NCBI GenBank assembly: GCA_963854835.1
Contig: OY978525.1
Location: forward strand, 64,326,907 to 64,390,906
Length of the DNA stretch: 64,000 bases
Origin: Megamerina dolium
Taxonomy: Eukaryota; Arthropoda; Insecta; Diptera; Megamerinidae
Direction of reading: 5' to 3'
The notes beneath the pieces were generated by a model. That model made no database searches. It was not told the DNA's origin and saw only the letters and a list, made by a program, of their open reading frames with translations. A program made the position numbers and the translations under genes. This document shows, in pieces, positions 42,401 to 53,133 of this stretch (position 1 is its first letter; the number at the start of each line of letters is the position of its first letter).

Positions 42401-43286
42401 TTTTTATTTTTCCAGGACTCTGATTGTACTACTTCTCATCTCAACAACAATGGCAAAATTGACGGACTACTCTAACTCGGACTACATACCTATCATAGAC
42501 GGAGACGTGACTATTTGGGAGAATTTTGAGTATCTGAGGCATACGACGAACCTTACAATGTACTCAGAGTTGGTTGAAGATACAAAGAAACTCATGAACC
42601 ATTTTCCCCTGTCGCATATGAACAAAATACTCGATGCCGACATAGGACATATAAAGACATTGCTGAACACAATAAGTGTCCACCACAGAAACGCAAGAAG
42701 TATTAATTTTCTGGGTACAGCGTTGAAGATAGTCGCCGGGACCCTGGACTTTGACGACTTTGAAAATTTAAAATTTAAACAACAGGAGCTCATTGATTCG
42801 GAGAATAGACAGTCATTGATTAATACAAGAACGCAGGAACAGATTAACAAACTCACCGATATAGTTAACAACATCATTAGCAACACAAAAGATAAAATCA
42901 TTGACTCCGAGCATTTGTATGAAACTTTACTCTCTAGAAATAGAATTTTGATAACTGAACTTGAAAATTTAATGTTGTCGATTACCCTCACAAAGATTGG
43001 GATAATAAACCCATTAATTTTAGACTCAAACGATGTAAATAATATTATCAATGAGCACTCTACAAATATAACTATATCAGATTTAATGGAAGTAGCTTAT
43101 GTCAAGGCCCTACTAGATACTAATTTTTTATATTTTTTAATTAAATATCCTAAACCTATTTTAGTTTGTAAAAAGCTTGTTTTATATCCTGTTCAACGTA
43201 ATAATACAATTAATTTGCCGGAGAAAACAACGTCGCGGATTGCGGAAATCAGATACTGGCAATTGGAAACTGCAGCGCTACGTTGA
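42401..43286 (+). pseudogene. env: gypsy-3 env, N-terminal portion, split by LINE
   Basis: Envelope-type glycoprotein gene of an endogenous insect retrovirus. A splice-acceptor-like pyrimidine tract and AG (to 42415) precede the frame. Codons from 42417 up to the first ATG at 42450 are in frame and strongly hydrophobic, as a signal peptide would be. Downstream is a basic RNAR cleavage-like site followed by the hydrophobic SINFLGTALKIVAG segment, the place of the fusion peptide in this group, then helical regions. The reading frame ends at 43286, shortly before the LINE insertion, and the remainder lies at 47804-48340. Confidence 0.85.
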
Positions 43287-43526
43287 CAACTTCATTATGC
43301 AAAAAATTGCAACATCCAACGTTTTTTTTTTTTTTTTGTTAGCTTATTTTTTTTTTTATTGAATATTTCTTAAATACAAGAAACTAATAATAAGTATTCA
43401 AATCTTACAAACTAAATAACTATGTGATATCCCCTACGTTCCATCACAATTTGGTGAGTCGCGAGATGTAGCAATTTTACAGCATATTCAGTGTGTCTTT
43501 TCTTTTTAATCGACGATGCCCCTTGC

Positions 43527-46130
43527 TCAGCAACAATTGCCTAGCAAGGGGATTCGGATGATTGTGTAATTTTTGAATGTAGCTTCTGCAGGACATTGCC
43601 ACTTCCTCAGAAATTGTGGAAAAATTAAATCTCGATGGATGTTAACGTTCCTCATATACCAAGGCGCGTTTACAATAATTCGCAGACACTTGGATTGTAT
43701 TCGCTGCAATTTTTCGATATTAGAGGGAGATGCGGTGCCCCAAAACTGAATACCATAAGTCCAGATTGGTTTCAGGATTGCTTTATATAATAGCACTTTG
43801 TATTCAAGATTCAACTTTGATCTTTTGTGTAACAGCCACCATAACTGATTCATTTTAAGCTTGATCTGAGTTTTCTTTGCCTCTATGTGATTTTTCCAGG
43901 TCAGCCTTCTGTCGATGTGAATACCCAAGTACTTTGTTGAGGAACATTGTGGAACTGATTAGCCATTAATTTTAAGTGGGGGACATGTATCTAGCCTTAG
44001 CGTGAAGGTTACATGTACGCTCTTTGATTCATTGACTTTTATACGCCATTTTGCTAGCCAGATTTCGAGAGAATCGACATGAGTCTGCAGGAGTTTAGTA
44101 GCTTCTATGGGGTTAGAGCGAGAGCACAATATTGCCGTATCATCAGCAAAGGTCGATATGAATGTATAGTTATTGTTGGGCATATCTGAAGTGTATAAGA
44201 GATACAGTAAGGGACCCAAAACGCTTCCTTGAGGAACGCCAGCGTGAATATCCAATGGATTTGTTGTGTAATCCTTGTGATGTACGAGAAATTGTCTTTT
44301 CGTGAGGTAGCTACTAAGCAATGAGGAGACATTTGCAGGCAGTAATAGTTTGAGTTTGTAAATAAGGCCATCGTGCCATACTTTATCGAAAGCTTGAGTG
44401 ATATCAAGAAAGACAGCTGAGCAATACTTTTTTTCTTCAAAAGTGTTCCTTATCAGAGTTACAATGCGGTGGACTTGTTCTATTGTGCCGTGCTGTTTTC
44501 TAAATCCAAACTGATGTTGAGGAATCAGTTGGTTAAGATTAATAAATGGAGTTATATTCATGACAAGTAGCTTTTCGAATACTTTAGAAAGTAGAGGCAG
44601 GAGGCTGATAGGTCTGTACGATGCAACTTTTGTAGGGTCTTTTCCTGGTTTTGCTATCATAATAATTTTTGAAGTTTTCCAGCATTTGGGATAGTGTTTA
44701 ATACGAAGGATAGCATTGAAAATGTGCATCAGATGAATTACTGAAGCCGGAGGTAGCTCTTTTATCATTTTACCGGTAACTTTATCCGGACCAGGTGATT
44801 TTTTTGGGTTTAAATCTTTATAAATTGCTTTGAATATGTCCTTTTTTTTAATTTTGAGCGTTATTGAGCAAGGTTGAGAAGTTAATATTGGTAATGAGGA
44901 CTGTGAAGAGGGTGCATTGGGTGTAAACACACTTTTTAGGTGGTTTGCAAAAGCCAAACCCTTCTCACAGTTGCTTCTAGCCCAATTACCGTCACTCAAA
45001 CGGATGGGGGAATCAGTGAGAATTGGCCGATTTGAATTTTTTGCTGATTTCCACAAAGAGTAGTCTGACGCTTCACCAGGTGTTAATTTCGCTATGTGCT
45101 CTTCTAACTCTTTGTTGTTTTTATTTTTTAAGGCTTGCTTTAACTTTCGAGTGCAGTGCTGTAGCTGTGTTTTCAGATTCGGTGATCTGAATTCTTGCCA
45201 TTGTCTTCGGAGTCTTCTTTTCTGTCTTACTAGCAATTCAATATCGGCTGGTGTGTATGGGCTATAGTTTGATTGCTTGCATACCTTTGTGCAGGTGGCT
45301 GAGCTGAGAGCTAATGAGAGCAGCTGGTTGAATTTTTCGAGTGCTGTGTAGACTCAGCACTCGTGTCCATTTCTTAATACAGTACTCAGAGGAAGATGGG
45401 AATTTATATATTTCTTGAATTTTAACCAGTCTATTTTCTTTCTAACGCAATTACCTTGGGAGCTTGGTGATTTTATAGATATTACCGTGGGTGAGTGGTC
45501 AGATGATAGATCATAATTACACTCTGTGGAGATATTTTCCATCTGCAAACCTTTGGCGACTCCAAAGTCTATGAGATCGGGTATTTTCCTCTTGTCCGTC
45601 GGCCAATATGTCGGTTGACCATTTGAAATAACATCGTAGCCGTGGTTAGTGATGATTGAACATAGTCTTTTACCTTTTGGAGTTATTAATCGGGAGCCCC
45701 AGTGAGTGTGTTTGGCGTTGAAATCGCCAGCAACCAAGAATTTGCTACCAAGAGTTGAGAAAAATTCTTTATATTGCTGTTCGGTAATACTGTATCTTGG
45801 GGGACAGTATATCGCAGATATTACTAGCTTAGAGATGTATTCTTCCAGACATATAGATGTTGCTTGCAAGTAGACGCTACTAAAATCTTCAAGAACATGA
45901 TGTTTTATTCTGCTTTTTATCAATATGGCAGTTCCTCCGCATGCCTTACCATGCGGATGATTTGTGGTGTACAGTTTGTAATATGGTATTTGGTAGCAAT
46001 TTTTGTCAGTGAAATGGGTCTCAGATATCATCATTATGTCGATTTGGCTGGATTCAAGGAATTGAATTAGCTCCAAACGGTGCTGGCTTAAGCCGTTGGC
46101 GTTCCAGTGGCATATCTTGAGACAACTCAT
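43527..46130 (-). pseudogene. Jockey-type ORF2 (endonuclease-RT), two stops
   Basis: 868 codons in one frame from ATG 46130 to 43527, interrupted only by stops at 45354-45356 and 43959-43961. Endonuclease: ICHWNANGL, MMISETHF, VAGDFNAKHTHWGS and SSDHSPTVISI. RT: YRPISLLPLLSKVFEKLL, HQFGFRKQHGTIEQVHRI, FLDITQAFDKVWHDGL, GVPQGSVLGPLLYLLY and STFADDTAIL (catalytic FADD). C-terminal: YLGIHIDRRLTWKNHI, KPIWTYGIQFWG. Two point mutations separate this copy from an open ORF2. Confidence 0.92.
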
Positions 46131-47740
46131 GGTCTGGATAGCAATGTTTGGAGTAACATCGATTGATTTTTCATCATTTCTTGCATCATTGTTTGCATTG
46201 AGTTCATGAATTGGTTCATATTCTGAATCAATGTTTGAAGCAAATGTTCAAGGGTACTTGGCTGTTGGGTGGGCAGTGAGTGTTTCTGCTCATTATTTAC
46301 ATTGCTTTGTTGGTGTGGGTTTTGTTTTAACACGCTAGCGTATGAATTGGTTTGATTCTTGTTTGGGATTGCAGAGAAGAATTGTGTTGCATCAATATTT
46401 TGTCTCTTACTTGAGTTGGCTATCTGAGTTTGCTCAACTGGTTTTAGAGGTTGATTGCTAGCGGAGAAATTTAGCTTTAGGGTTGTATATACTGGGCAAC
46501 CTCTATAATTTGCGGTGTGATTACCTCCACAATTGCTGCATTTTTTCATGATAGCATCGCCTTTAGATTTTGGGCATATGTTTGATTTATGGAGATCTCC
46601 ACAAATCACACAAACAGCTGGCAGGGTACAATATGTCTTAGTATGTCCATATTCTTGGCAGTTGCTGCACTGAGGAGGTCCAGTTCTCTTATGGGGTTCT
46701 TCGATTGTGATTTTGCGATGCAATAAATATCGAATTTTATATATGGGGTGTACTTCACCTTTTTTTAGGGGTTTTGTTTCAGGCTGAAGCTCAATACGAT
46801 ATAACGGTTGAGGTATATTGCTCTTGTTGAGAATGTTGAATACTGTTTTGGCTTGAAACCCTTCTTCCTGGAGGGCAAGTTTGATTTCGTTAATATCAAC
46901 GTTGGGTTCGACGCTTTTGAGTACAACGATTAAGCCCTTACTACTTTTTAGCTGATATGTGTAGTAATTCTTTTTTACAGCATCAAATTCCGCTATTACT
47001 TTGCGATAATGAGTTTCGCTGTAGATTTGCACTTTTGTTTCCTCAATTTGGCCTTTGCGAATAGGAACAACATGGAAATTCTTTGGTCCTATAAGACTTG
47101 TAATTCTAGAAATCAACTTATCTGAGTTGCGTTCTCTCAAGAAAATGGGTGGGGGTTTGAAATTTTTCTTGGAGATAATATTTTCGTCACTTTCATCACC
47201 TGAAAGCAGAGCGTATCTATTTTCCGAACTAATAGGGACAGTGTTCTGTTTTTGAATTTTTGTTGAATTCATTTGTTTTGAATTTTGCGGACTTCTCTTT
47301 CGCTTTACTACAGTAATGTAGCGATCAATACCAGTTTGAACAGCAACTGGTTCTTTATTAGTCATCGCACTAGTTGCTTTAACTACTGGGTTATGCACTT
47401 CAGTAGAAGTGCCGTTATTTGATTGCTTTGATGTTGTAGCTGTTGGTGTTACAGCAGGAGAAGCACATTGTACACCCCACGGTATAGAGGGAGATAGTAT
47501 ATCACGATAGAACAAATTATTTTTTTTGTCTGTATTTATTGTTGTTGCAAAATTTGATGAATTTTTAATATGTGCAGGCAAAAGATTTGCACTGTTACTT
47601 TCACTTGTGCAGTGTGTATCAACTGTTTTATTTGATAATGCACTTATCGGGGGGGTTTGCGCGGGTGATTGCAAATTATTGTTTACACACACATTAACAG
47701 GCGATTGCCGTTGCCGGAGAGGAGAGCGCTGAACACTCAT
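46127..47740 (-). CDS. Jockey-type ORF1 nucleic-acid-binding protein, intact
   Basis: 537 codons, uninterrupted. The N-terminal half is Ser/Thr/Asn-rich. Residues about 200-330 form the Jockey-type RRM-like/PRE_C2HC region (KNFHVVPIRKGQIEETKVQI, VVLKSVEPNVDINEIKLALQ). Three CCHC knuckles follow: CSNCQEYGHTKTYC, CVICGDLHKSNICP and CSNCGGNHTANYRGCP. It would coat the element RNA. The stop overlaps the ORF2 start as ATGA (46130-46127), suggesting coupled reinitiation. Confidence 0.93.
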   Translation of the reverse strand: MSVQRSPLRQRQSPVNVCVNNNLQSPAQTPPISALSNKTVDTHCTSESNSANLLPAHIKNSSNFATTINTDKKNNLFYRDILSPSIPWGVQCASPAVTPTATTSKQSNNGTSTEVHNPVVKATSAMTNKEPVAVQTGIDRYITVVKRKRSPQNSKQMNSTKIQKQNTVPISSENRYALLSGDESDENIISKKNFKPPPIFLRERNSDKLISRITSLIGPKNFHVVPIRKGQIEETKVQIYSETHYRKVIAEFDAVKKNYYTYQLKSSKGLIVVLKSVEPNVDINEIKLALQEEGFQAKTVFNILNKSNIPQPLYRIELQPETKPLKKGEVHPIYKIRYLLHRKITIEEPHKRTGPPQCSNCQEYGHTKTYCTLPAVCVICGDLHKSNICPKSKGDAIMKKCSNCGGNHTANYRGCPVYTTLKLNFSASNQPLKPVEQTQIANSSKRQNIDATQFFSAIPNKNQTNSYASVLKQNPHQQSNVNNEQKHSLPTQQPSTLEHLLQTLIQNMNQFMNSMQTMMQEMMKNQSMLLQTLLSRP

Positions 47741-47803
47741 ATTATAAACAAAATGTTTGCAAATTATATTATTATTTTATTTGTTTTTTTTTTTTTTTCT
47801 AAA

Positions 47804-48343
47804 AATCAAAAGACGTCCACTCTTATTGGTGACTTTCGCGAACATGCAACGTGCGCACAACAACTTCATTCTGGTATGGTTGCTTACTGCAGCAGCCGAC
47901 CCTCTCACCTCGAGTCATTAATGATGATAGATGAAGGTGTCATGATCCTCAACGACGAAACACAAACAAATCCATCCGGAAGGTTGTTACTGGAACCTTT
48001 TTGATTACGTTTGATGGTGAAATAACAATCAACGAATCCCTGTACTTGAATCAAAAAAATATCATGAAGAAGTTACCTGGCTCACCTACATCCACACTTC
48101 TCAATATTACAAGCCACCAGGAAATATTAAGTCTACCATACCTCCAAAGATTGAACATTCAGAACCTGCGCCACATCGAGTATCTTAAAAAAGGAATAAT
48201 AACTGGTCCTCTTCTGTCCGGCGCTGCCGTAATTTCGATTCTTATTGTTTGTTATGGACACTTCAAGGTACACCAGCGATACAAAAGAACTCATCAGAAT
48301 CATACTATCCAAAACATCATCGAGGAGTTAACGAAGGCCTAGG
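47804..48343 (+). pseudogene. env: gypsy-3 env, C-terminal portion with membrane anchor
   Basis: Two frames continue env after the LINE: STLIGDFREHATCAQQLHSG up to about 48003, then, after a small frameshift, 48001-48342 with helical NITSHQEILSLPYLQRLN and a membrane-spanning segment GPLLSGAAVISILIVCYG close to the C-terminus, followed by a basic cytoplasmic tail. The frame ends before the polypurine tract. It is broken both by the frameshift and by the LINE. Confidence 0.85.
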
Positions 48344-48367
48344 ACGTCCTTCACTAAGAAAGGGAGG

Positions 48368-48648
48368 AGTTATCACGATACGAGTGCGCACTGTAATTTA
48401 TATCGATATGAGAGCACATTGTGGGCTACGTGACTGCATTTGCCTAGTCAGCGACATGCGCAAGATATCAAGATATTGAATAAACAAAATCCCAGACACC
48501 ACCAACGTTGAGCAATACACGAGGCGCAAGCTCAGCGTTTTCCGTTGAACAGGGCTTAGGCAGTTAGGCTTAGATTAAGAATATTTTTCGTTTAATAAAA
48601 TAGTGTATGCTGGACACTCAACCTAATAACTTGCGCATTTCTTTTACT
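48368..48648 (+). repeat. gypsy-3 3' LTR
   Basis: 281 bp, preceded by AAGAAAGGGAGG (48357-48367 region). Its last 12 bases (ATTTCTTTTACT) are repeated at 51305-51316, because RTE copy 2 inserted across the LTR-flank border. Confidence 0.93.
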
Positions 48649-48650
48649 TA

Positions 48651-51304
48651 CTTACTTACTAACTTATGTGGCCATAACAACCGAATATCGATTTAGGCCG
48701 AAAATAACATGCTTCGCCAGTCATCTCTGTTCTTCGCTAGCTGGCGCCAGTTAGAAATTCCAAGCGCCGTCAGGTTCTCCAGTACTTGGTCTTTCCACCG
48801 GAGGTTTGGTCTTCCTCTTCTGCGTCGTCCTCCAGCGGGTTCCGAATATAACACCTTCTTAGCTGGAGCGTGTTCTTCCATTCGGTCGACATGACCTAGC
48901 CAGCGCAGCCGCTGGATTTTGATGCGCTTTATTATGTCAATATCGGCATACAGCTCGTACAGCTCATGGTTGTACCTTATTCGGTACTCGCCACCAACGC
49001 AAATAGGTTCAAAGATCTTGCGTAGGACTTTTCTCTCGAAAACTCCAAGTATTCGCTCATCCGAGGTGGAAATTGTCCAGGCTTCAGCGCCATATGTTAG
49101 GACAGGCATGATGAGAGACTTGTAGAGTGTAGTTTTCGTTCTTCGATAGAGGGCTCGACTTCTCAATTGCTTACTCAGCCCAAAGTAACACCTGTTAGCA
49201 AGTTATCCTACGCATGATCTCCAAGCTGACGTCATTACTGCTGTTAATGCTGGTTCCAAGATAGACAAAGTCCCTTACTACTTCAAAAGCGTAGTTGTCA
49301 ACAGTGACGTGCTGTCCAAGACGCCGGGACTCTTTGTTTGTTGACACTAGATACTTCGTCTTGCCCTCGTTCACCGTGAGACCCATCCGACGCGACTCTC
49401 TTTCCAACTCTGAGAATGCTGCACTGACTGCTCGCGTGTTCATGCCGATTATGTCAATATCGTCGGCATACGCTAACAGCATGACACTTTTGTTGAAGAT
49501 AGTGCCATTATGTCGTAGATCAGCAGCTCGTATTATTTTCTCCATAATAAGATTGAAGAAGTCGCACGATAGCGAATCACCTTGTCTGAAACCCCGTTCG
49601 GTAATAAACGGTGCGGAGAGGTCCTTCCCAATTTTCACTGCACAACGGGAGTTATGCAGTGTCATTCTACAAAGTCGAATGAGCTTTGCAGGAATACCGA
49701 ACTCAGACATTGTTGCGTAGAGGTAATCCCTTACCGGACTGTCGAAAGCGGCTTTATAATCAACAAATAGGTGGTGTGTGTCGATCTGTTTTTCTTGGGT
49801 CTTCTCCAGGATTTGGCGCAGTGTGAAAATCTGGTCGATGGTGGATTTACCAGGTCTGAAGCCACACTGATAAGGTCCAATCAGGTTGCTGAGCATAGGC
49901 TTCAACCTTTCACACAGTATGCTCGATAGAACCTTGTATGCGATGCTCAGGAGACTTATTCCACGGTAGTTGGCGCAAATTGTGGGGTCTCCTTTTTTAT
50001 GTACAGGACAGAGAACACTGAGCCTCCAATCATCAGGCATGCTTTCATCCGACCATATTCTGCTTATGAGCTGATGCATGCGGGTGAGAAGCTCATCGCC
50101 TCCGGTCTTAAACAACTCGGCAGGCAGGCCATCAGCACCTGCAGCTTTGTTGTTCTTCAGCCTTAAAATGGCCGTTTTAACCTCGTCATAGTCGGGTGGT
50201 GGAACATCAACACCATCATCTGTAATTGGGATTATCGGGCAATCTCCTCCACTGGCGGAATTGTTCGTAGCATCGCCATTCAGTAACGTGGAGAAGTGTT
50301 CCCTCCATAGGTTCAGTACACTCTGGACATCCGTAACCAGATTCCCATTTCCATCACGACAAGAAGAGGCTCCGGGATTTAAACCTCCACTTAGGCGCTT
50401 GATCTTTTCGAAGAATTTTCGAGTCTCATTCTTGTCGGTACACATCTCTATCTCCTCACACTCACGTCTTTCCAACTCCCTCTTCTTGCGCCTGAAAAGA
50501 CGTCTCTCTGCACTCCTTTTCTCTCTATACCGCTCTTTAACAGCTCGCGTTGCGCCTGCACACAGGGTTCTTCTGTAGGCGGCGTCTTTCTCTGCGGTAG
50601 CGTCACGACACTCCTGATCATACCACTCATTCCTCAGAGGCCGGTAGTAACCGATTACCTCCTCGGCAGCAGTAGTCATGGAGTGGGATATATGTGTCCA
50701 CCGTGCGCATGTATCATCAAGTGGGGGAGTGTTCTGCATAAGCAGATCCGATAGTCGAGTGGAAAATGCATCTGCTGTCTCTGGTGATTGCACCTTACTG
50801 ACGTCGAGCTTTCTCTGTGTGGGACTTCTCTTGTTATTTGCGACACATAAGCGTGTGCGCACCTTAGCTGCAACAAGGTAGTGATCCGAGTCGATGTTGG
50901 CACCACGGATCGATTTCACGTCCATCACACTGGAAGCATGCCTTCCGTCAATCACCACATGATCAATTTGGTTTCTTGTACGATGATCTGGAGACAGCCA
51001 TGTCGCTTTGTGGATGTCGAGATGCTGGAATCTGGTACCACCAATTACCATGTTTCGTGCTGCGGCGAAGTCGATCAGCCTCATTCCGTTATCGGAGGTA
51101 TTCTGGTGGAGGCTGAATTTTCCGACAGTTGGGCCAAAGGTACCTTCCTTGCCCACCCTGGCATTAAAGTCGCCAAGCACGATTTTGATATCGTGGCGGG
51201 GGCAGCGGTCATAAGCTTCTTCGAGGCGCTGAAAGAAGCTCTCCTTGGTCACATTGTCCTTCTCATCCGTCGGAGCGTGGGCACATATAAGGCTGATGTT
51301 GAAA
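48651..51304 (-). mobile_element. RTE-type LINE copy 2, 5'-truncated
   Basis: Flanked by a perfect 14-bp duplication ATTTCTTTTACTTA (48637-48650 and 51305-51318). The duplication contains the end of the gypsy-3 LTR plus the first half of its TATA target, so RTE-2 is younger than gypsy-3. The 3' tail is (TTAG/AAGT)n-like. The 5' end is truncated within the endonuclease. Highly similar to RTE-1 at 28248-29960. Confidence 0.93.
48693..51303 (-). pseudogene. RTE-type endonuclease-RT, truncated and frameshifted
   Basis: The frame from the 5' truncation (ICAHAPTDEKDNVTKESFF) through 49195 encodes the C-terminal part of the endonuclease (IKIVLGDFNARVG, THKATWLSPDHRTRNQIDHV-like block, IDSDHYLVAAKVR), the linker, and RT with CANYRGISLLSIAYKVLS, YQCGFRPGKSTIDQIF, HLFVDYKAAFDSPVR and LLAYADDIDIIG. 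A 2-base deletion near 49201 (AGCAAG-TTATCC, where copy 1 has AGCAAGAGTTATCC) shifts the frame, and the rest continues at 48693-49166 to the same C-terminus. Apart from the truncation and this shift it is open. Confidence 0.92.
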
Positions 51305-51318
51305 ATTTCTTTTACTTA

Positions 51319-51452
51319 TACATATATATACATATACATATCTGTATATATACATGCATATATGTATATACATATATATATGCATATACATATATACATA
51401 TATATACACATTTATTTTTTTTTATATATATATACATATATACACACAATTT
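51319..51452. repeat. (TA)n microsatellite with CATA variants
   Basis: TA-rich array that continues the 36998-37191 array on the far side of gypsy-3 and RTE-2. Contains T-run interruptions. Confidence 0.93.
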
Positions 51453-51469
51453 TTTTTTTCAAAAACCAT

Positions 51470-52466
51470 TTATTTCTCAATATAGTCTCTTTTTACTTCG
51501 ACACACTTAGTAAGACGATATTCCAACTTTTTTATACCATCTGAATAATACGAATGCGCGTTAGTTTCGGTAATCACTTCTTCATTTGAGTTGAATCTTT
51601 TTCCTGCGAGCCATTTTTTCAAGTTTGGAAACAGGAAAAGTCTCTAGGAGCTAAATCTGGACTATAAGGTGGATGATCAGCCAATTCGAAGTGTATTTCA
51701 CGTAATTTTAGCATCGTATCTAATGCTGTGTGAACCGGTGCGTTGTCTTGAAGAAAGAGCACTTTTTTCTTCTTTAAATGTGGCCGTTTTTTCTTAATTG
51801 CATCATTTAATTGATCCAATAATGCACGATAATACTTTCCTATGATTGTGGATCATTTTTCAAGATAATCGATAAGCAATATTCTGAGTGCATCCCAAAA
51901 TACAGTGGCCATAACCTTGCCAGCCGATTTCACTGCCTTCGCCTTCTTCGGAGCACTTCCACCAGCCTCCACCCATTGTTTCGATTGATTTTTGGTTTCA
52001 GGTGTGTAGTGGTGGACCCGCGTTTCATCAACAGTTATTAATCGACGCTTTATCATGTCCAAACACCGCTGTGAAGTGGTCTCTCGAACTCGTTTTTGTT
52101 CGACACTGAGCAAACGCGGCACCCATCTTGCCGATAGCTTTTTCATATGCAAAATGTTGAACACACGTTCATATGAGATATTTACCATTTCAACAATCTC
52201 ACGCAACTTGACTCGGCGATCATTCATAACGATATCGAGGATTTTCTTGATATTTTCTTCAGTAACCACCTCTTTGGCCTTCCTGTTGATGGTATTGTTG
52301 TAGTGCTTGTTCGGCCGCGTTTAAATTCAGCAATCCAATATTTTACCATATAATCTGACGGAGCAGACTCACCGTAATGTTTATCGAGCTTTTCTTTAGC
52401 CTCTTTCGCCGTTTTCCCTTTCAAATAATAGTGTTTAATCACTGCACGAAATTCGCTTTTTTCCAT
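51470..52466 (-). pseudogene. mariner DD34D transposase (Mos1-like), broken
   Basis: ATG 52466 (MEKSEFRAVIKHYYLKG), an HTH with YGESAPSDYMVKYWIAEFKRG, a frameshift near 52260, then VNDRRVKLREI, LITVDETRVHHYTPETKNQS (first Asp), a stop at 51853, FLQDNAPVHTALD (second Asp) and PPYSPDLAPRDF (third Asp region). After a further shift comes the C-terminal LKKWLAGKRFNSNEEV ... YIEK ending at 51470. Terminal inverted repeats could not be matched, so element ends are unknown. The left side abuts a (TA)n/(AC) tract. Confidence 0.88.
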
Positions 52467-53133
52467 TTTTCAAGAAACACAAAAGTTGGTTACTTCAAAC
52501 GACTACATTATATTAAATTTGCCTTCGCTCTTATATACATAAACAAGCAACAAGAAGTACCAAAGTATAGCGGTACAGTGTATTGTTGCTAAATTTCTTC
52601 CTTTCAATTCTCGTTTCGCATATTTAATTACAATAGCAACAAAATATAATTGCATTGGCTAACAGTTATATACAAGAAAGAGAATTGCAATAAAAATTGT
52701 ACACTACTTTCTATTGGAAAACACCCAGGAAGAAATATAGTCACTCTCGACCCTAAGTTGCTACAGTGCGAACAAACACAATACAATTAATTTCTTTTTG
52801 TGTGAGATAATATAGTACAAGTTGTGGAGAGTACTATACAGTGGTTCCCAAACCTTTATTCGGGTCCACGGTTGCAGGCATATATATGTAGTTATTGCAT
52901 ACGTGTATTTTTATACTTAAATATCGCGTACTCCCATAAGTTTGCCGACTGGTTCCACTTAACTTTACTGAGGAAGACTACTTCATTTGGACTAATGCCT
53001 TGCCAAACAGACTTCGGCAACCAATTTAGATAAATCGTGCGAACAAGCAACACAACTCTAGATTCGCCAGCATTTCTCCCTAGTTTTAAAATTTTAGTCC
53101 ATAATTACCTCAGATTCTCCAAATTACTAATAA
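52467..53133. other. Unassigned stretch before gag copy 3
   Basis: No coding signal. It probably contains the mariner's end and the leader or LTR of BEL/Pao copy 3, neither delimited. CAGTGGTTCCCAAACCTTTA at about 52840 resembles hAT-type termini, but no partner was found. Confidence 0.4.

Larger units (their letters stand above)
43321..47803 (-). mobile_element. Jockey/X-element-type LINE inserted in env
   Basis: Minus-strand element with both ORFs. The 3' end (left) is at the T-runs (poly-A on minus) at 43321-43338 and 43349-43360, and the 5' end is near the T-run 47786-47802. Its T-rich edges prevent a target duplication from being delimited. It lies between the two halves of gypsy-3 env. 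ORF1 is intact; ORF2 has two in-frame stops. Confidence 0.9.

Noticed and set aside
43287..47870. CAACTTCATT at 43287-43296 and 47861-47870 as the target duplication of the Jockey-type LINE
   Set aside because: The poly-A tail of the LINE starts at 43321, so these bases would not be adjacent to the element. Likely coincidence.
49295..49720. Plus-strand ORFs opposite the RTE copies (28511-28717, 29075-29314, 49295-49720, 50881-51510)
   Set aside because: Antisense of the RTE endonuclease-RT frame, with no domain of their own.
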